A DNA stretch of 64,000 nt from Streptomyces sp. NBC_00440 (GTDB lineage Bacteria; Actinomycetota; Actinomycetes; Streptomycetales; Streptomycetaceae): positions 1,411,501-1,475,500 of the forward strand of contig NZ_CP107921.1 of the NCBI RefSeq assembly GCF_036014215.1. The letters are read 5' to 3'. A program made the translations under genes and the position numbers. Of this stretch, positions 7,685 through 16,214 are shown piece by piece. The notes beneath the pieces are model-generated. The model was not told the origin of the DNA. It did no database searches and worked only from the letters and a program-made list of their open reading frames with translations. Every line of letters starts with the position of its first letter. Positions within the stretch are counted from its first letter, which is position 1.

Positions 7685-9887
7685 GGGCGGTCTCCTCCCA
7701 CTCGTCCCACAGGGCGGCGACCAGGCTCCTGCCACTGACGGTCAGTTCGGCCGCGCCCTCCAGAGCTTCCAGCGCCTGCCGGGTGTGCGCCAGGGTGCGT
7801 GCACGGTTCTCTCCTCCGTACGCGGCGAGCGCCACGCCCTCGTAGGCGCAGGACAGCACCTCCGAGACCGGCGCCGGTTCCTGCCGCCGGGCCACCCGGT
7901 GCAGCCAGGCGCCGTCCTGGGCGTAGAGATCGGTGACATCCAGGAGCGCGCGCAGCTTCGCCCGGCGCGTGGCGCGCAGCAGGCCCTCGGGGGTGAGGCC
8001 GGACAGGGAGACACCGATGGCTCCGGCTCCGTGCCGGCCGACGGCCGGCTCGCCCGCGGTCAGCGGGGTCACCGTGGTGAGCCGGGCGGCGGCGTCCTCG
8101 GCGTGCGCGGGTACGGCGGCACGCAGCGCGGACCAGGTGTGCGCGAAGCGCCGGCTCCAGTCGGCGGCGCCTGCCAGGGTGAGGCGCTCCCCGACGGGCG
8201 TACCGAAGCAGTCGCGGTACGGGTCCAGATCGTCCAGCGCGAGATCGGGGGCCCCGTCGCAGTCGGTCCGGCGCAGCGGCTGCCAGTCGGCGGTGGCCTC
8301 GTCCGGGCGCGGCACGTGCAGTTCGGCGCCCTCGCTTCTGACCAGGAAGCCCTTCTCGGCGATGCGGACCTCGGCACGGCCGCTCCCGGCCGGCCCGGTG
8401 AGACGTAACGCCCCGTAGGTCGGAAGGTGCAGCAGACCGCCGGTGTACGCCACGGTGACGGGCAGGTCGAGCCCGCCGCGCAGGGCTCCCGCCGCGACGT
8501 GGGCGGCCAGCCTGCTGCCGGGGGTGCCGGTCCGGCCCTGGCGCAGGGCGTCCAGACAACTGAACAGCCAGCTGCGGGCGTAGGGGTGGGCGAGCACGGT
8601 GTCGAGCCCGTCGGACCGCTGCTCGACCGTGCCCGCCAGCTCCCAGGCCCGCGCCCACTCCTCGCCGCCGCGGCCCGCCAGCTCCGTGTGCAGCGCGGCG
8701 AGCAGAGTGCGGGTCAGGTCCTGCTGTCCGGCGTCCAGCTCCTGCGGATCGGTGAGCGCGGGCGAGGTGGTGGCCGCCGCGGTGCGCGTCTCGATGCCGC
8801 GGACCAGGGCCTCCAGGTCGGTGCAGTAGACGCTCTCCTGGTCGAAGGAGCCCGCACGGTAGCGGTGGGTGTAGAGACCGCCCCCGCAGGACCGTACGAC
8901 GGGGCACTCCCGGCACTTCTCGCCGACACCGGCCAGGCCGAGTTGACGGGCGCGGACCCCGGGGTGGGCCGCGACCTCGTCGAAGGTGTGGCTGAAGACG
9001 TCGAACCCGGTGAACGCGGCGCCCTCGTAGGCGCTCTTGAGGGAGTCGACCTGCTCCAGCGTGCCGTCGGTCTCCACGACGACCAGATCGGTGGGGGCCA
9101 GGCCCAGCGACTCGGTGAGGCTCGGACCGCCGTTGAGCGTGGAGATGACCGACTCGAAGAGCCGCACGGGGATCTGCCGCCCCTGCGCGTCCCAGCGGTC
9201 GAAGACCGTCAGGATCCAGTCGGCGTAGGCGGTCGGCGATCCGGCGGGCCGGTGCGGGGGGTCGTCCCAGGTCGCGTGCGGCAGCAGGAAGTCGATGCGC
9301 GGGGGGCCGAGCCCGGTCAGCGCGTCATGGACGGCGACCGGGTCGTTCAGTACGTCGATGGTGCAGAGCAGACCGAGGTCGAGATGGGCGTACCGGTCCT
9401 GGCGGAGCAGCTCGACGGCCCTGAGCACCAGCGGATGACTGGTGCGGCCGTCGGCGAAGCGGCGGTGCCGGTCGTTGGAAGCGCGGTCCCCGTCGAGGGA
9501 GATGCCGACCCGGACGTTGAACTCGTCGAACAGGTCGAGGTACCGGGGGCTGAGCTGGAGGCCGTTGGTGTGGATCCGGAGGTCGAGCTCGGCGGTCCCT
9601 TCCAGGGCCCCGGTGAGCTCCTCACAGACGCGGCGCAGTCGTGCGGGACCTGCCAGCAGTGGCTCCCCTCCGTGCAGGATCACTGACACGGAGGGCAGGT
9701 CATGGGTCCTGGCATGCTCCGCCAGTCGCAGAGCTGTCCAGTGGATCGCCTGGTCAGAGATGGCTTTGGGCCGAGTGCGCCAGCTCTGGTCAGCATGTTC
9801 GTAGACATAGCAGTGGTCACAGGCAAGATCGCATCTGCTGTGGACCTTGAGGACGATCTCGCGGAATGGGACCAGGGGTCCTGTCAT
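7674..9887 (-). CDS. fxsB: FxsB: radical SAM/SPASM peptide maturase with HEXXH-type tail
   Basis: 737 residues. The radical SAM core carries the 4Fe-4S motif CxxxCxxC at C19, C23 and C26. A SPASM-type cluster region (CRECPVVRSCGGG) lies near 324, followed by more Cys. FxsB enzymes belong to the cyclophane (triceptide)-forming radical SAM maturases and should cross-link the FxS motif of fxsA. Residues ~390-737 match the HEXXH-motif domain often fused to FxsB, but the expected HExxH is replaced by RATRR at 638-642 in LLRATRRAKLRALLD, so zinc binding looks lost. ATG 9887 lies 9 bp after fxsA; its ribosome binding site is weak, suggesting coupling to fxsA. Confidence 0.9.
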   Translation of the reverse strand: MTGPLVPFREIVLKVHSRCDLACDHCYVYEHADQSWRTRPKAISDQAIHWTALRLAEHARTHDLPSVSVILHGGEPLLAGPARLRRVCEELTGALEGTAELDLRIHTNGLQLSPRYLDLFDEFNVRVGISLDGDRASNDRHRRFADGRTSHPLVLRAVELLRQDRYAHLDLGLLCTIDVLNDPVAVHDALTGLGPPRIDFLLPHATWDDPPHRPAGSPTAYADWILTVFDRWDAQGRQIPVRLFESVISTLNGGPSLTESLGLAPTDLVVVETDGTLEQVDSLKSAYEGAAFTGFDVFSHTFDEVAAHPGVRARQLGLAGVGEKCRECPVVRSCGGGLYTHRYRAGSFDQESVYCTDLEALVRGIETRTAAATTSPALTDPQELDAGQQDLTRTLLAALHTELAGRGGEEWARAWELAGTVEQRSDGLDTVLAHPYARSWLFSCLDALRQGRTGTPGSRLAAHVAAGALRGGLDLPVTVAYTGGLLHLPTYGALRLTGPAGSGRAEVRIAEKGFLVRSEGAELHVPRPDEATADWQPLRRTDCDGAPDLALDDLDPYRDCFGTPVGERLTLAGAADWSRRFAHTWSALRAAVPAHAEDAAARLTTVTPLTAGEPAVGRHGAGAIGVSLSGLTPEGLLRATRRAKLRALLDVTDLYAQDGAWLHRVARRQEPAPVSEVLSCAYEGVALAAYGGENRARTLAHTRQALEALEGAAELTVSGRSLVAALWDEWEETARGR

Positions 9888-9896
9888 TCCACCAGT

Positions 9897-10058
9897 CTAG
9901 AGCGCCGAATTGAAGGTCGATGCCCTCATCGAGCGACCGGTCGAAGCGGAGAGAACCCGGCCGAGCTGCTTGACAGCCTCGGTACCGCGCACATCGATCT
10001 CGGCCAGGGGGACACGCGGCTTCTTGACTGCGCCGGAAGAGGCTGAAGTTACGGACAT
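9897..10058 (-). CDS. fxsA: FxsA: FxSxx-COOH precursor peptide
   Basis: A 53-residue peptide ending F49-N50-S51-A52-L53, exactly the FxSxx-COOH signature. The leader is charged in the middle (VPLAEIDVRGTEAVKQLGRV) and precedes a short Ser/Thr-rich core. It is the likely substrate of FxsB, encoded 9 bp downstream. In this enzyme class a cross-link between the Phe ring and the beta-carbon of the third residue (Ser51) would be expected. ATG 10058 has AAGGA about 10 nt upstream. Its small size makes it easy to miss. Final product and function are unknown. Confidence 0.85.
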   Translation of the reverse strand: MSVTSASSGAVKKPRVPLAEIDVRGTEAVKQLGRVLSASTGRSMRASTFNSAL

Positions 10059-10138
10059 GATGAGGCCGTCCTTGAGGGATGTTTTCTGGACATGGGCAGG
10101 AATGCCGATACTTGCACCGTTGCAGTGTCGGCGGGTCG

Positions 10139-10166
10139 ACTTTACCCTCAACCACACCGAAGGCAA
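10139..10166 (-). promoter_or_regulatory. Candidate promoter of the fxs operon
   Basis: On the minus strand a TTGCCT (-35, 10166-10161) and TAAAGT (-10, 10144-10139) are spaced 16 bp. They lie about 80 bp upstream of the fxsA ATG in the divergent gap with the SLATT gene. The -10 fits TANNNT; the -35 match is partial. Confidence 0.35.
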
Positions 10167-10276
10167 CTGAGCGCGACCGGACGCGAGCGAGAACGTCGCA
10201 CAGAGTGTGCTCCCGAATTCCGGAACACGCCATTCCACCTAAAGAGTGAAGACTGAAGTCGCAGACGGGGGTTCAT

Positions 10277-11203
10277 GTGACGGCGTTTCCCGGTCCAGAG
10301 CGGAACCCAGAACGCAGCATGGTCTTCCGGAGTGCCGATCTGCCCGAACTGTTCCACCGGGCCGACGCCCACGCCATCGCCAGACAGGGCGAGGCCGTGG
10401 GCTCCACCCGGGCCCAGCTGGTGCTCCTGGTGGTGGGTGCCGCGACGGCGTCCCTGCCCTGGCGGGCGGAGCTCGGGGGTGGCTTCCAGGCCATCGGCGT
10501 ACTGAGCACGCTGGCCTACGCCGGGGTGCTGCTGCTGACCTTCAGCACCTCCCGCCGCAAGGCCAAGGCACAGTGGCAACTCAACCGCTCGGCAGCCGAT
10601 TTCATCAAGTCCATGTGCTGGCGATACGCCGTCCACGGCGCCCCCTTCGACGCCGGATCGGCCGATGTGGACGAGCTGTTCATCGGCCGCGTCGGGGAGC
10701 AGCTGGAGGAACTGCGCACGGTGGGCTGGGACCAGGAGACACCGGGTCCTGACCTGATCACCCCTCAGATGCGTTCCCTGCGGGCCAAGTCGTTCGAGGT
10801 CCGCAAGGAGACCTATGTGCGGGACCGGCTCATCGAGCAGCGCAACTGGTACCGGCGCAAGCAGGAGGTCTCCCGCGGCGCCACCCTCCTGTGGTCGAGT
10901 GCCTTCGCGCTGCTCACCCTGGTCGCCCTGGCCTTCGGGGTGTTGCGTGCCCTCTCCATCAGCGAGAACACCGAGGTCGCCGCGGTGGTGTCGGCCGCCG
11001 CGGCCTCCGGGGTCGCCTGGAGCGAGTTCCGCCGGCACCAGCCGCTGATAGCGGCGCACGCACTGGTGGAGGAGAAGCTCAAGGCGCTGCATCTGGCGAT
11101 GGAGAGCCCCCTCACCGAGAAGCAGTGGTCGGCCGCGGTGTACGAGACCGAGCGGGTCGTCTCTCCGCAGTACACCGACTGGCTTGCCCGGCACGGCAGT
11201 TGA
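10277..11203 (+). CDS. SLATT/DUF4231-type membrane protein
   Basis: 308 residues with two predicted hairpins of membrane helices: about 47-95 (LVLLVVGAATASLPW, then STLAYAGVLLLTF) and about 210-255 (LLWSSAFALLTLVALAFGVL, then an Ala-rich helix). Charged coiled stretches lie between and after, ending EFRRHQPLI. This matches DUF4231 (SLATT), proposed as pore-forming effectors in nucleotide-linked conflict systems. It is divergent from fxsA and convergent with a SLOG-like gene. GTG 10277 follows a GGGGG 5-6 nt upstream; ATG 10319 is an alternative. Function here is inferred from family and context only. Confidence 0.7.
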   Translation: MTAFPGPERNPERSMVFRSADLPELFHRADAHAIARQGEAVGSTRAQLVLLVVGAATASLPWRAELGGGFQAIGVLSTLAYAGVLLLTFSTSRRKAKAQWQLNRSAADFIKSMCWRYAVHGAPFDAGSADVDELFIGRVGEQLEELRTVGWDQETPGPDLITPQMRSLRAKSFEVRKETYVRDRLIEQRNWYRRKQEVSRGATLLWSSAFALLTLVALAFGVLRALSISENTEVAAVVSAAAASGVAWSEFRRHQPLIAAHALVEEKLKALHLAMESPLTEKQWSAAVYETERVVSPQYTDWLARHGS

Positions 11204-11275
11204 TGCCACGTCACACATTCACCGCGGCACGGGTCAGAAGCAGCCCGCGGGACGGATCAGAAGCTGCGATCGTTT

Positions 11276-11755
11276 TCAGTCACGTTTCACGCCCTCGCGC
11301 CAGATGACCGTCACCGGCTTGCCCGCCTCCAGGGCGTAGCTGACGATGTCGCCCGTACCGCCGAGGCCACGCGCGGGCAGGCCGTCCCAGACGGCCACCA
11401 GGCGGTCGCAGTTGTCGGCGATATAGGCGCCGGCCGCGTAGTAGGCCTCGTCCGTGGAGTGCGGGAAGTCCATCCGTACCTCCTGGGTCGCCCTGCCTCT
11501 GAGCCGGTGGTAGCCGGCCAGCTCGACCGGGTCGCAGAAGCCCAGTTCGTAGTCACCGCTGGGGATGACCGCGGTCAGTTCGGCGCCGCATTCCAGCGCG
11601 ATGCAGGCGAAGAGCTGGTCGGCGCCCGCGGCCAGGCTGGAGAGGACCTCCAGGGGCCCCTGGTGGCCGCCGAGCAGAGTGCGCAGCGCCTCCCGCACAT
11701 GGGCGATGGCGTCGGGCGGAATACTGCGGTGTCCGGTCACTCCGATGCGCTTCAT
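11276..11755 (-). CDS. SLOG-like nucleotide-binding protein
   Basis: 159 residues with a Rossmann-like SLOG fold: MKRIGVTGHRSIP at the start, VLSSLAAGADQLFA near 45, the acidic-aromatic VWDGLPARGLGGTGD loop near 130 that would hold a nucleotide ligand, and GKPVTVIWR at the end. SLOG proteins bind or process nucleotide signals such as cytokinin-like or NAD derivatives. ATG 11755 has GGCGGGGG upstream. The gene converges on the SLATT gene with a 72-bp gap. The pairing suggests a sensor-effector couple, but the two are not in one operon. Confidence 0.7.
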   Translation of the reverse strand: MKRIGVTGHRSIPPDAIAHVREALRTLLGGHQGPLEVLSSLAAGADQLFACIALECGAELTAVIPSGDYELGFCDPVELAGYHRLRGRATQEVRMDFPHSTDEAYYAAGAYIADNCDRLVAVWDGLPARGLGGTGDIVSYALEAGKPVTVIWREGVKRD

Positions 11756-11807
11756 ACGCCCCCGCCTTCTGTGAGCTCCCCGCTCCCCCTGACATCCTCT
11801 CAAAAGT

Positions 11808-11850
11808 ACGCAAGAGCCCCCGCCCGGAATCCGGACGAAGGCTCTTGCGT
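11808..11850 (-). terminator. Rho-independent terminator of the streptogrisin gene
   Basis: A perfect 11-bp stem pairs 11808-11818 with 11840-11850. Reading the minus strand, it is followed by ACTTTTG, a short T-run. It lies 43 bp after the protease stop. Confidence 0.7.
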
Positions 11851-11892
11851 CGCTGTGTCAGCGGGGCGGCGACAACCACCCGAGGGGCCCGG

Positions 11893-12792
11893 TCAGTAGA
11901 CGCTGACCCCGTAGGCGCTCAGCGCCTCGGTGACGGGCTGGAAGAAGGTCGTACCGCCCGATGTGCAGTCACCGCTGCCGCCGGAGGTGAGACCCAGGGC
12001 CTTGGAGCCCGCGTAGAGCGGGCCGCCGCTGTCACCGGGCTCGGCGCAGACCGTCGTCTGGATGAGTCCGGAGACGACGTCCCCGCTGCCGTAGTTGACG
12101 GTGGCGTTCAGCGCGGTGACCTTGCCGCTGTGGGTACCGCTGGTGGAGCCGGTCCTGGTCACGGTCTGGCCCACGGTGGGGTTGCCCGCGCTGGTGATGT
12201 CCTGGCTGCCGACGGTGCCGTCGTGCGGCACGGCGGAGTTGGTGTACTTGACGATGCCGTAGTCGTTGCCCGGGAAGCTGGTGCCGGCCGTCGGGCCGAT
12301 GCTCGTGGTGTCGGACGAGTTGGTGTACCAGGCGGGAGAGCCCTCGGTGCAGTGCCCTGCGGTGAGGAAGTAATAGGTCGAGCCACTGCGTACGTTGAAG
12401 CCGACGGAGCAGCGCCACTGCGAGGTGTAGATGGCGTCACCGCCCTTGAGGAGCTTGTTGAAGGTGCCGGAGGTGCGCTCGACGCGGATCGCGCCCGCGT
12501 TGGCCCCGCTCCGCTGCTTGATCCGGCTGATCTCCGCCGATGAGACCGAGCTGTCCGCGGTGACGACGAGGGTGCCGGTCGCCTTGTCGACGTACCAGGC
12601 GGTGCCCGCCACGTCCGCGCCCTGCACGGCGTTGCTCGCGGCCGTCAGCTGCTGGGGGCTGTACGCCGTGGCCTGGTCGGCGTGGGCGGTGGGGACCGTG
12701 AGTGCGGCCGCGACCAGCAGGCCGGACGCCACGGCGATCAGCCGGCCGCGTCTCGCGGGGCCGCTGTGGGGGGTGGTGCGCTTGATCCTCAT
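11893..12792 (-). CDS. Streptogrisin-type S1E serine protease precursor
   Basis: 299 residues: a twin-basic signal peptide ending PTAHA near 38, an alpha-lytic-type propeptide to about 117, and a mature chymotrypsin-fold protease. The triad is H147 (LTAGHC), D177 (GNDYGIV) and S255 (EPGDSGGP). Two disulfides are likely from the Cys in WRCS/GHC and VCAEP/GDCTS. It closely resembles streptogrisins A and B from S. griseus, ending [10 protein letters not shown]. It is exported and self-processing, and degrades proteins outside the cell. The propeptide junction reads LLKGGDAIY rather than ISGGDAIY. ATG 12792 has GGAGG about 8 nt upstream. Confidence 0.93.
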   Translation of the reverse strand: MRIKRTTPHSGPARRGRLIAVASGLLVAAALTVPTAHADQATAYSPQQLTAASNAVQGADVAGTAWYVDKATGTLVVTADSSVSSAEISRIKQRSGANAGAIRVERTSGTFNKLLKGGDAIYTSQWRCSVGFNVRSGSTYYFLTAGHCTEGSPAWYTNSSDTTSIGPTAGTSFPGNDYGIVKYTNSAVPHDGTVGSQDITSAGNPTVGQTVTRTGSTSGTHSGKVTALNATVNYGSGDVVSGLIQTTVCAEPGDSGGPLYAGSKALGLTSGGSGDCTSGGTTFFQPVTEALSAYGVSVY

Positions 12793-12975
12793 ATCAGTTC
12801 CTCCGGAAGAGAATCCGCGGGTCCTTCGGTGGGGGGACCCATGAGGCGCAGGCCGGGGCACGGCGGAGCACTCCCGCCGTGTCCCTGACAAACGCGCTGC
12901 CGGGAGTACAGCGCGACCCGGCCGTCGGGCGCAAGAGGGCCTTCCGGCCGGGCACGGCCACCGCGAGGTGACGGA

Positions 12976-13842
12976 TCAGCCTGTACGCGCCGTGCGTTCG
13001 CCCGCCGTGACCGCGACCGGGAGGGTGTTGCCCGGCGGCGGGAAGGGGCAGATGAAGTGCTCGGCGAAGGCGCAGGGCGGCAGCAGCGTGCGGTTGAAGT
13101 CGACGCTCACCCGGCCGTCGGCCGCCGGCGCGGAGGGCCGCAGGAAGCGGAACCGGTAACTGCTCGTTCCGCTGGTGGTATCGGCGAAGACCGCCCACAG
13201 CGAGCCGTCCTCCTCCTGCGCGACCTGGAGGGTGTGTTCGTCGCCCTCCAGGTGGAAGGCGAGTTCGCCGGAGAGGCCGAGACCGCGGTCGCGGCCGTCG
13301 GCGTTGGGCACCTGGACGGTGCGGCTCGCGCCGTACGGCCGGTAGAGGCCGGGAAGCACCCACTCCGGGTGGTACGGCGTGGCCTCGATCCCGGCGAACG
13401 CCCGCCGGTTCGCGGAGTCCGGGTCCCAGACGCGGACCGCCCACAGCCCCTCCCTGCGCACCACGACCAGCCGCCGGTCGCCCTGGGCGATGCGCGCCTG
13501 CGCGGGCGGGGTGTGGTCGGCGGTGAGCGCGGTCCGTCCGGTGAACGGCTCTCCGTCGAGGGAGAGTCCGTCCTCGGCGGTGGCCGTCAGCACCACCTCG
13601 TCACCGGCCGCTTCCCAGTGGCCCGCTACATCCGGAATCCGTCCGTCCTGCGCGTCGTCGAGCCAGTGGGTGCCGGTCAGGGCCAGCGGACCGTAGGGCG
13701 CGGTGACCGTCGCCGTGCGCTGCTCGTGCCACGCCCGCCAGCCGGCCGGCCCCGGCGCCCCTGCTTCCTCGGCAGTCGTGGAGCCGGTGGAGCCATCAGT
13801 GGCAGTCGTGGGGCCATCGGTACTGCCCGTTCCTTCTGTCAT
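12976..13842 (-). CDS. DUF1684 domain protein
   Basis: 288 residues. After a low-complexity Thr/Gly/Ser N-terminus (about 1-30) comes the DUF1684 domain: WRAWHEQRTATV, LTGTHWLDD, VVRREGLWAVRVWDPDS, YRPYGASRTVQVPNADG and the C-terminal FNRTLLPPCAFAEHFICPFPPPGN motif. The biochemical function is unknown. It starts 4 bp after the monooxygenase stop, so it is the last gene of the 13-19.7 kb operon and probably acts in the same catabolic or scavenging route. Confidence 0.8.
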   Translation of the reverse strand: MTEGTGSTDGPTTATDGSTGSTTAEEAGAPGPAGWRAWHEQRTATVTAPYGPLALTGTHWLDDAQDGRIPDVAGHWEAAGDEVVLTATAEDGLSLDGEPFTGRTALTADHTPPAQARIAQGDRRLVVVRREGLWAVRVWDPDSANRRAFAGIEATPYHPEWVLPGLYRPYGASRTVQVPNADGRDRGLGLSGELAFHLEGDEHTLQVAQEEDGSLWAVFADTTSGTSSYRFRFLRPSAPAADGRVSVDFNRTLLPPCAFAEHFICPFPPPGNTLPVAVTAGERTARTG

Positions 13843-13846
13843 GGGA

Positions 13847-15148
13847 TCAACCCTTCCATACCGGCTCGGCGAGACCGAGGTGGGAGCGGAGCGTCGGGCC
13901 GCTGTACTCGGTGCGGAACACCCCGCGCTCCTGGAGCAGTGGTACGACCCGGTCGACGAAGTCGTCGAGTCCGCCCGGGGTGAGGTGCGGGACGAGGACG
14001 AACCCGTCGGCCGCGTCCGCCCGGACGAATTCGTGCAGTTCGGCGGCCACCGCCTCCGGGGTGCCGATGAAGGACTGGCGTCCGGTGGTCTCGATGACCG
14101 TCTGCCGGATGGACAGCCCCTTCTCCCGTGAGAGCGCCCGCCACTTCGCGGCGACGGCCTGCGGATCGGCCACCCCGACCCGCCCCTGGACGACATCCGA
14201 ACCGGGATCGGGGTCGACCTCGGGCAGGGGCCCGTCCGGGTCGTACGAGGAGAGGTCCCGGCCCCAGATCTGCTCCAGGGCGAGGATCGCGTTCTGCGGG
14301 GAGACCTGCTGCTCGCGGATGACCGCCGCCCGTTCCTGCGCATCGGCCGCGGTGTCGCCCAGGACGTAGCTGACACCCGGCATGATCTTCAGCTCCGACG
14401 GCTCACGGCCGTACTTCGCCAGCCGCCGCTTGGTGTCGGCGTAAAAGGCGCGGCCCGCGTCGAGCGTGCCGTGCCGGGTGAAGATCACGTCGGCGGACGA
14501 GGCCGCGAACTCCCGGCCCTCGTCCGAGTCGCCGGCCTGGATGACGACCGGGTGGCCCTGCGGGGAGCGCGGGACGGTGAACTCGCCCGCGATGTCGAAG
14601 TGCGGGCCCGTGTGAGCGAAGGGACTCGGGCTGCCGTCGGGGCTCCAGGAGTCCCACAGTTCACGCGCCGTCGCGACGAACTCGGCGGCGCGGGTGTAGC
14701 GGTCGGCCCGGTCGAGATAGCCGCCGCGCCGGAAGTTCTCGCCGGTGAAGGCATCGGACGAGGTGACCACGTTCCAGGCGGCCCGCCCGCCGCTGAGGTG
14801 GTCGAGGGTGGCGAGCCTGCGGGCGAGTTCGTACGGCTCGTTGAAGGTGGCGTTCACGGTCGCGGCCAGACCGAGCCGGTCGGTGACGGCTGCCAGCGCG
14901 TTGAGCAGGGTGATCGACTCGGGTCTGCCGACCACGTCCAGGTCGTGGATGCGCCCCCGGTGCTCGCGCAGCCGCAGCCCCTCGGCGAGGAAGAAGAAGT
15001 CGAACCTGCCGCGCTCGGCCGTCCGGGCGAGATGCTCGAAGGAGGAGAACTCGATCTGGCTCCGCGAGCGGGGATCGGTCCACACGGTGGTGCTGTTGAC
15101 GCCCGGGAAGTGGGCGGCGAGATGCATCTGCTTCTGCTGTGCGGTCAC
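13847..15148 (-). CDS. NtaA/SnaA/DszA-family FMN-dependent monooxygenase
   Basis: 433 residues of the bacterial-luciferase-like class, NtaA/DszA subgroup: MHLAAHFPGVNSTTVW, FDFFFLAEGLRL, GLAATVNATFNEPYELARRLATLDHLSGGRAAWNVVTS-type flavin-binding blocks, and PVVIQAGDS. The enzyme uses FMNH2 from a separate reductase to oxidise small S- or N-containing compounds. GTG 15148 has GGGGGGA 5 nt upstream and forms a GTGA overlap with the preceding gene. Its neighbours are a second monooxygenase and an amino-acid-type ABC transporter, so the substrate is probably an imported sulfur compound (inference). Confidence 0.87.
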   Translation of the reverse strand: MTAQQKQMHLAAHFPGVNSTTVWTDPRSRSQIEFSSFEHLARTAERGRFDFFFLAEGLRLREHRGRIHDLDVVGRPESITLLNALAAVTDRLGLAATVNATFNEPYELARRLATLDHLSGGRAAWNVVTSSDAFTGENFRRGGYLDRADRYTRAAEFVATARELWDSWSPDGSPSPFAHTGPHFDIAGEFTVPRSPQGHPVVIQAGDSDEGREFAASSADVIFTRHGTLDAGRAFYADTKRRLAKYGREPSELKIMPGVSYVLGDTAADAQERAAVIREQQVSPQNAILALEQIWGRDLSSYDPDGPLPEVDPDPGSDVVQGRVGVADPQAVAAKWRALSREKGLSIRQTVIETTGRQSFIGTPEAVAAELHEFVRADAADGFVLVPHLTPGGLDDFVDRVVPLLQERGVFRTEYSGPTLRSHLGLAEPVWKG

Positions 15149-16200
15149 GGCCGTCCCCCCGGGTTCTGCGCGTACCGGCCTGCGGCGCTCGGTGCGTGCC
15201 GTCCCCCGGGGCTCCGTGCCGCGTACCGGCCTGCGGGACGGGCCAGTCCCAGATGCTCGCGGAGCGTCGCGCCCGGATAGAACCGGCGCAGCAGGCAGTG
15301 GTGCTGGAGCACCGGGACCGTGCCGTCGACGATGAGCGGGAGGTCGCGCTCCACGTCGGCGGGGATCAGATGGAAGCCGTCGGCCGCGTCCTGCTCGTAC
15401 CAGTCGGCGATCAGCCGGGCGAGGCCCACCGCGTCGGCGCCGGTGTGCAGTTCGACCGGGAGGGATACCAGGACACGCAGCTGGTCGGGGCTGCGGCCGT
15501 GGGCGGCCGCCCGGTTCCTGATCTCCTCCCTGCACGTACGGGCGGTGACCGGGTCCTCGGCGCGTACGAGTACGACATCGGCGTGCCGGACGGCCGTCTC
15601 GCGGGCCGCCGCACCGGTTCCGTCGACCACCGTGACGGGGTGGCCCTGGGGCGGTCTGGGCACGATCGCGGGTCCCCGGACGGAGAACGTACGGCCGGTG
15701 AAGTCGGTGTAGTGCAGCCTGTCGCGGTCGATGAAGCGGCCGGTGGCCACATCGCGGATCTCCGCGTCGTCGTCCCAGCTGTCCCACAACCTGGCCGCCA
15801 CGTCGGCGACTTCGCCGGCCTCGTGCCAGAGCTCGTCGTGGGGCGCGGCGTCGCGGCGTCCGAAGAGTGCGGCCTCGGCCGCGGTGTCCGACACCGCGGT
15901 GCGCCAGCCGGCCCGGCCGCGGCTGACCCAGTCCAGGGTGGCGACGGCCGACGAGACATGGAACGGCTCGGTGTGGGTGGTGGTCACGGCCGGTACCAGG
16001 CCGATCCGTCCGGTCCCGGGGGCGACGCGGGCGAGCACGGCGAGGGCGTCGGGCCCCGGCCGGGCGAAGGAGTCGTCGAGGGTGATGAAGTCGAGGTTGC
16101 CGCGCTCGGCGAGGAGCGCGAGGCGGGTGTAGTGGCCGGCGTCGTACCGCGGCCGGCCGCCGATCTCGGCGGCGAGGTGGAGGGGGCGGGGCACTGGCAT
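15145..16200 (-). CDS. LLM-class flavin-dependent monooxygenase, second copy
   Basis: 351 residues of the same luciferase-like superfamily, divergent from its neighbour: LHLAAEIGG, YTRLALLAERGNLDFITLDDSF, HVSSAVATLDWVSRGRAGWRTAVS, and IVPRPPQGHPVTVVDG. The last 35 residues are a low-complexity repeat (AGRYA...PGGR twice), and the DNA shows a matching direct repeat around 15169-15237. ATG 16200 has AAAGGA 9 nt upstream; GTG 16218 overlapping the ABC ATPase stop is an alternative. The pair may form a two-component system or act on successive steps. Confidence 0.82.
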   Translation of the reverse strand: MPVPRPLHLAAEIGGRPRYDAGHYTRLALLAERGNLDFITLDDSFARPGPDALAVLARVAPGTGRIGLVPAVTTTHTEPFHVSSAVATLDWVSRGRAGWRTAVSDTAAEAALFGRRDAAPHDELWHEAGEVADVAARLWDSWDDDAEIRDVATGRFIDRDRLHYTDFTGRTFSVRGPAIVPRPPQGHPVTVVDGTGAAARETAVRHADVVLVRAEDPVTARTCREEIRNRAAAHGRSPDQLRVLVSLPVELHTGADAVGLARLIADWYEQDAADGFHLIPADVERDLPLIVDGTVPVLQHHCLLRRFYPGATLREHLGLARPAGRYAARSPGGRHAPSAAGRYAQNPGGRP

Positions 16201-16214
16201 GGTCAGGAGTCCTT

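Noticed and set aside
5991..8408. An 805-codon plus-strand frame opposite fxsC, the acetyltransferase gene and fxsB
   Set aside because: It crosses gene boundaries of a well-supported operon and shows shadow composition.
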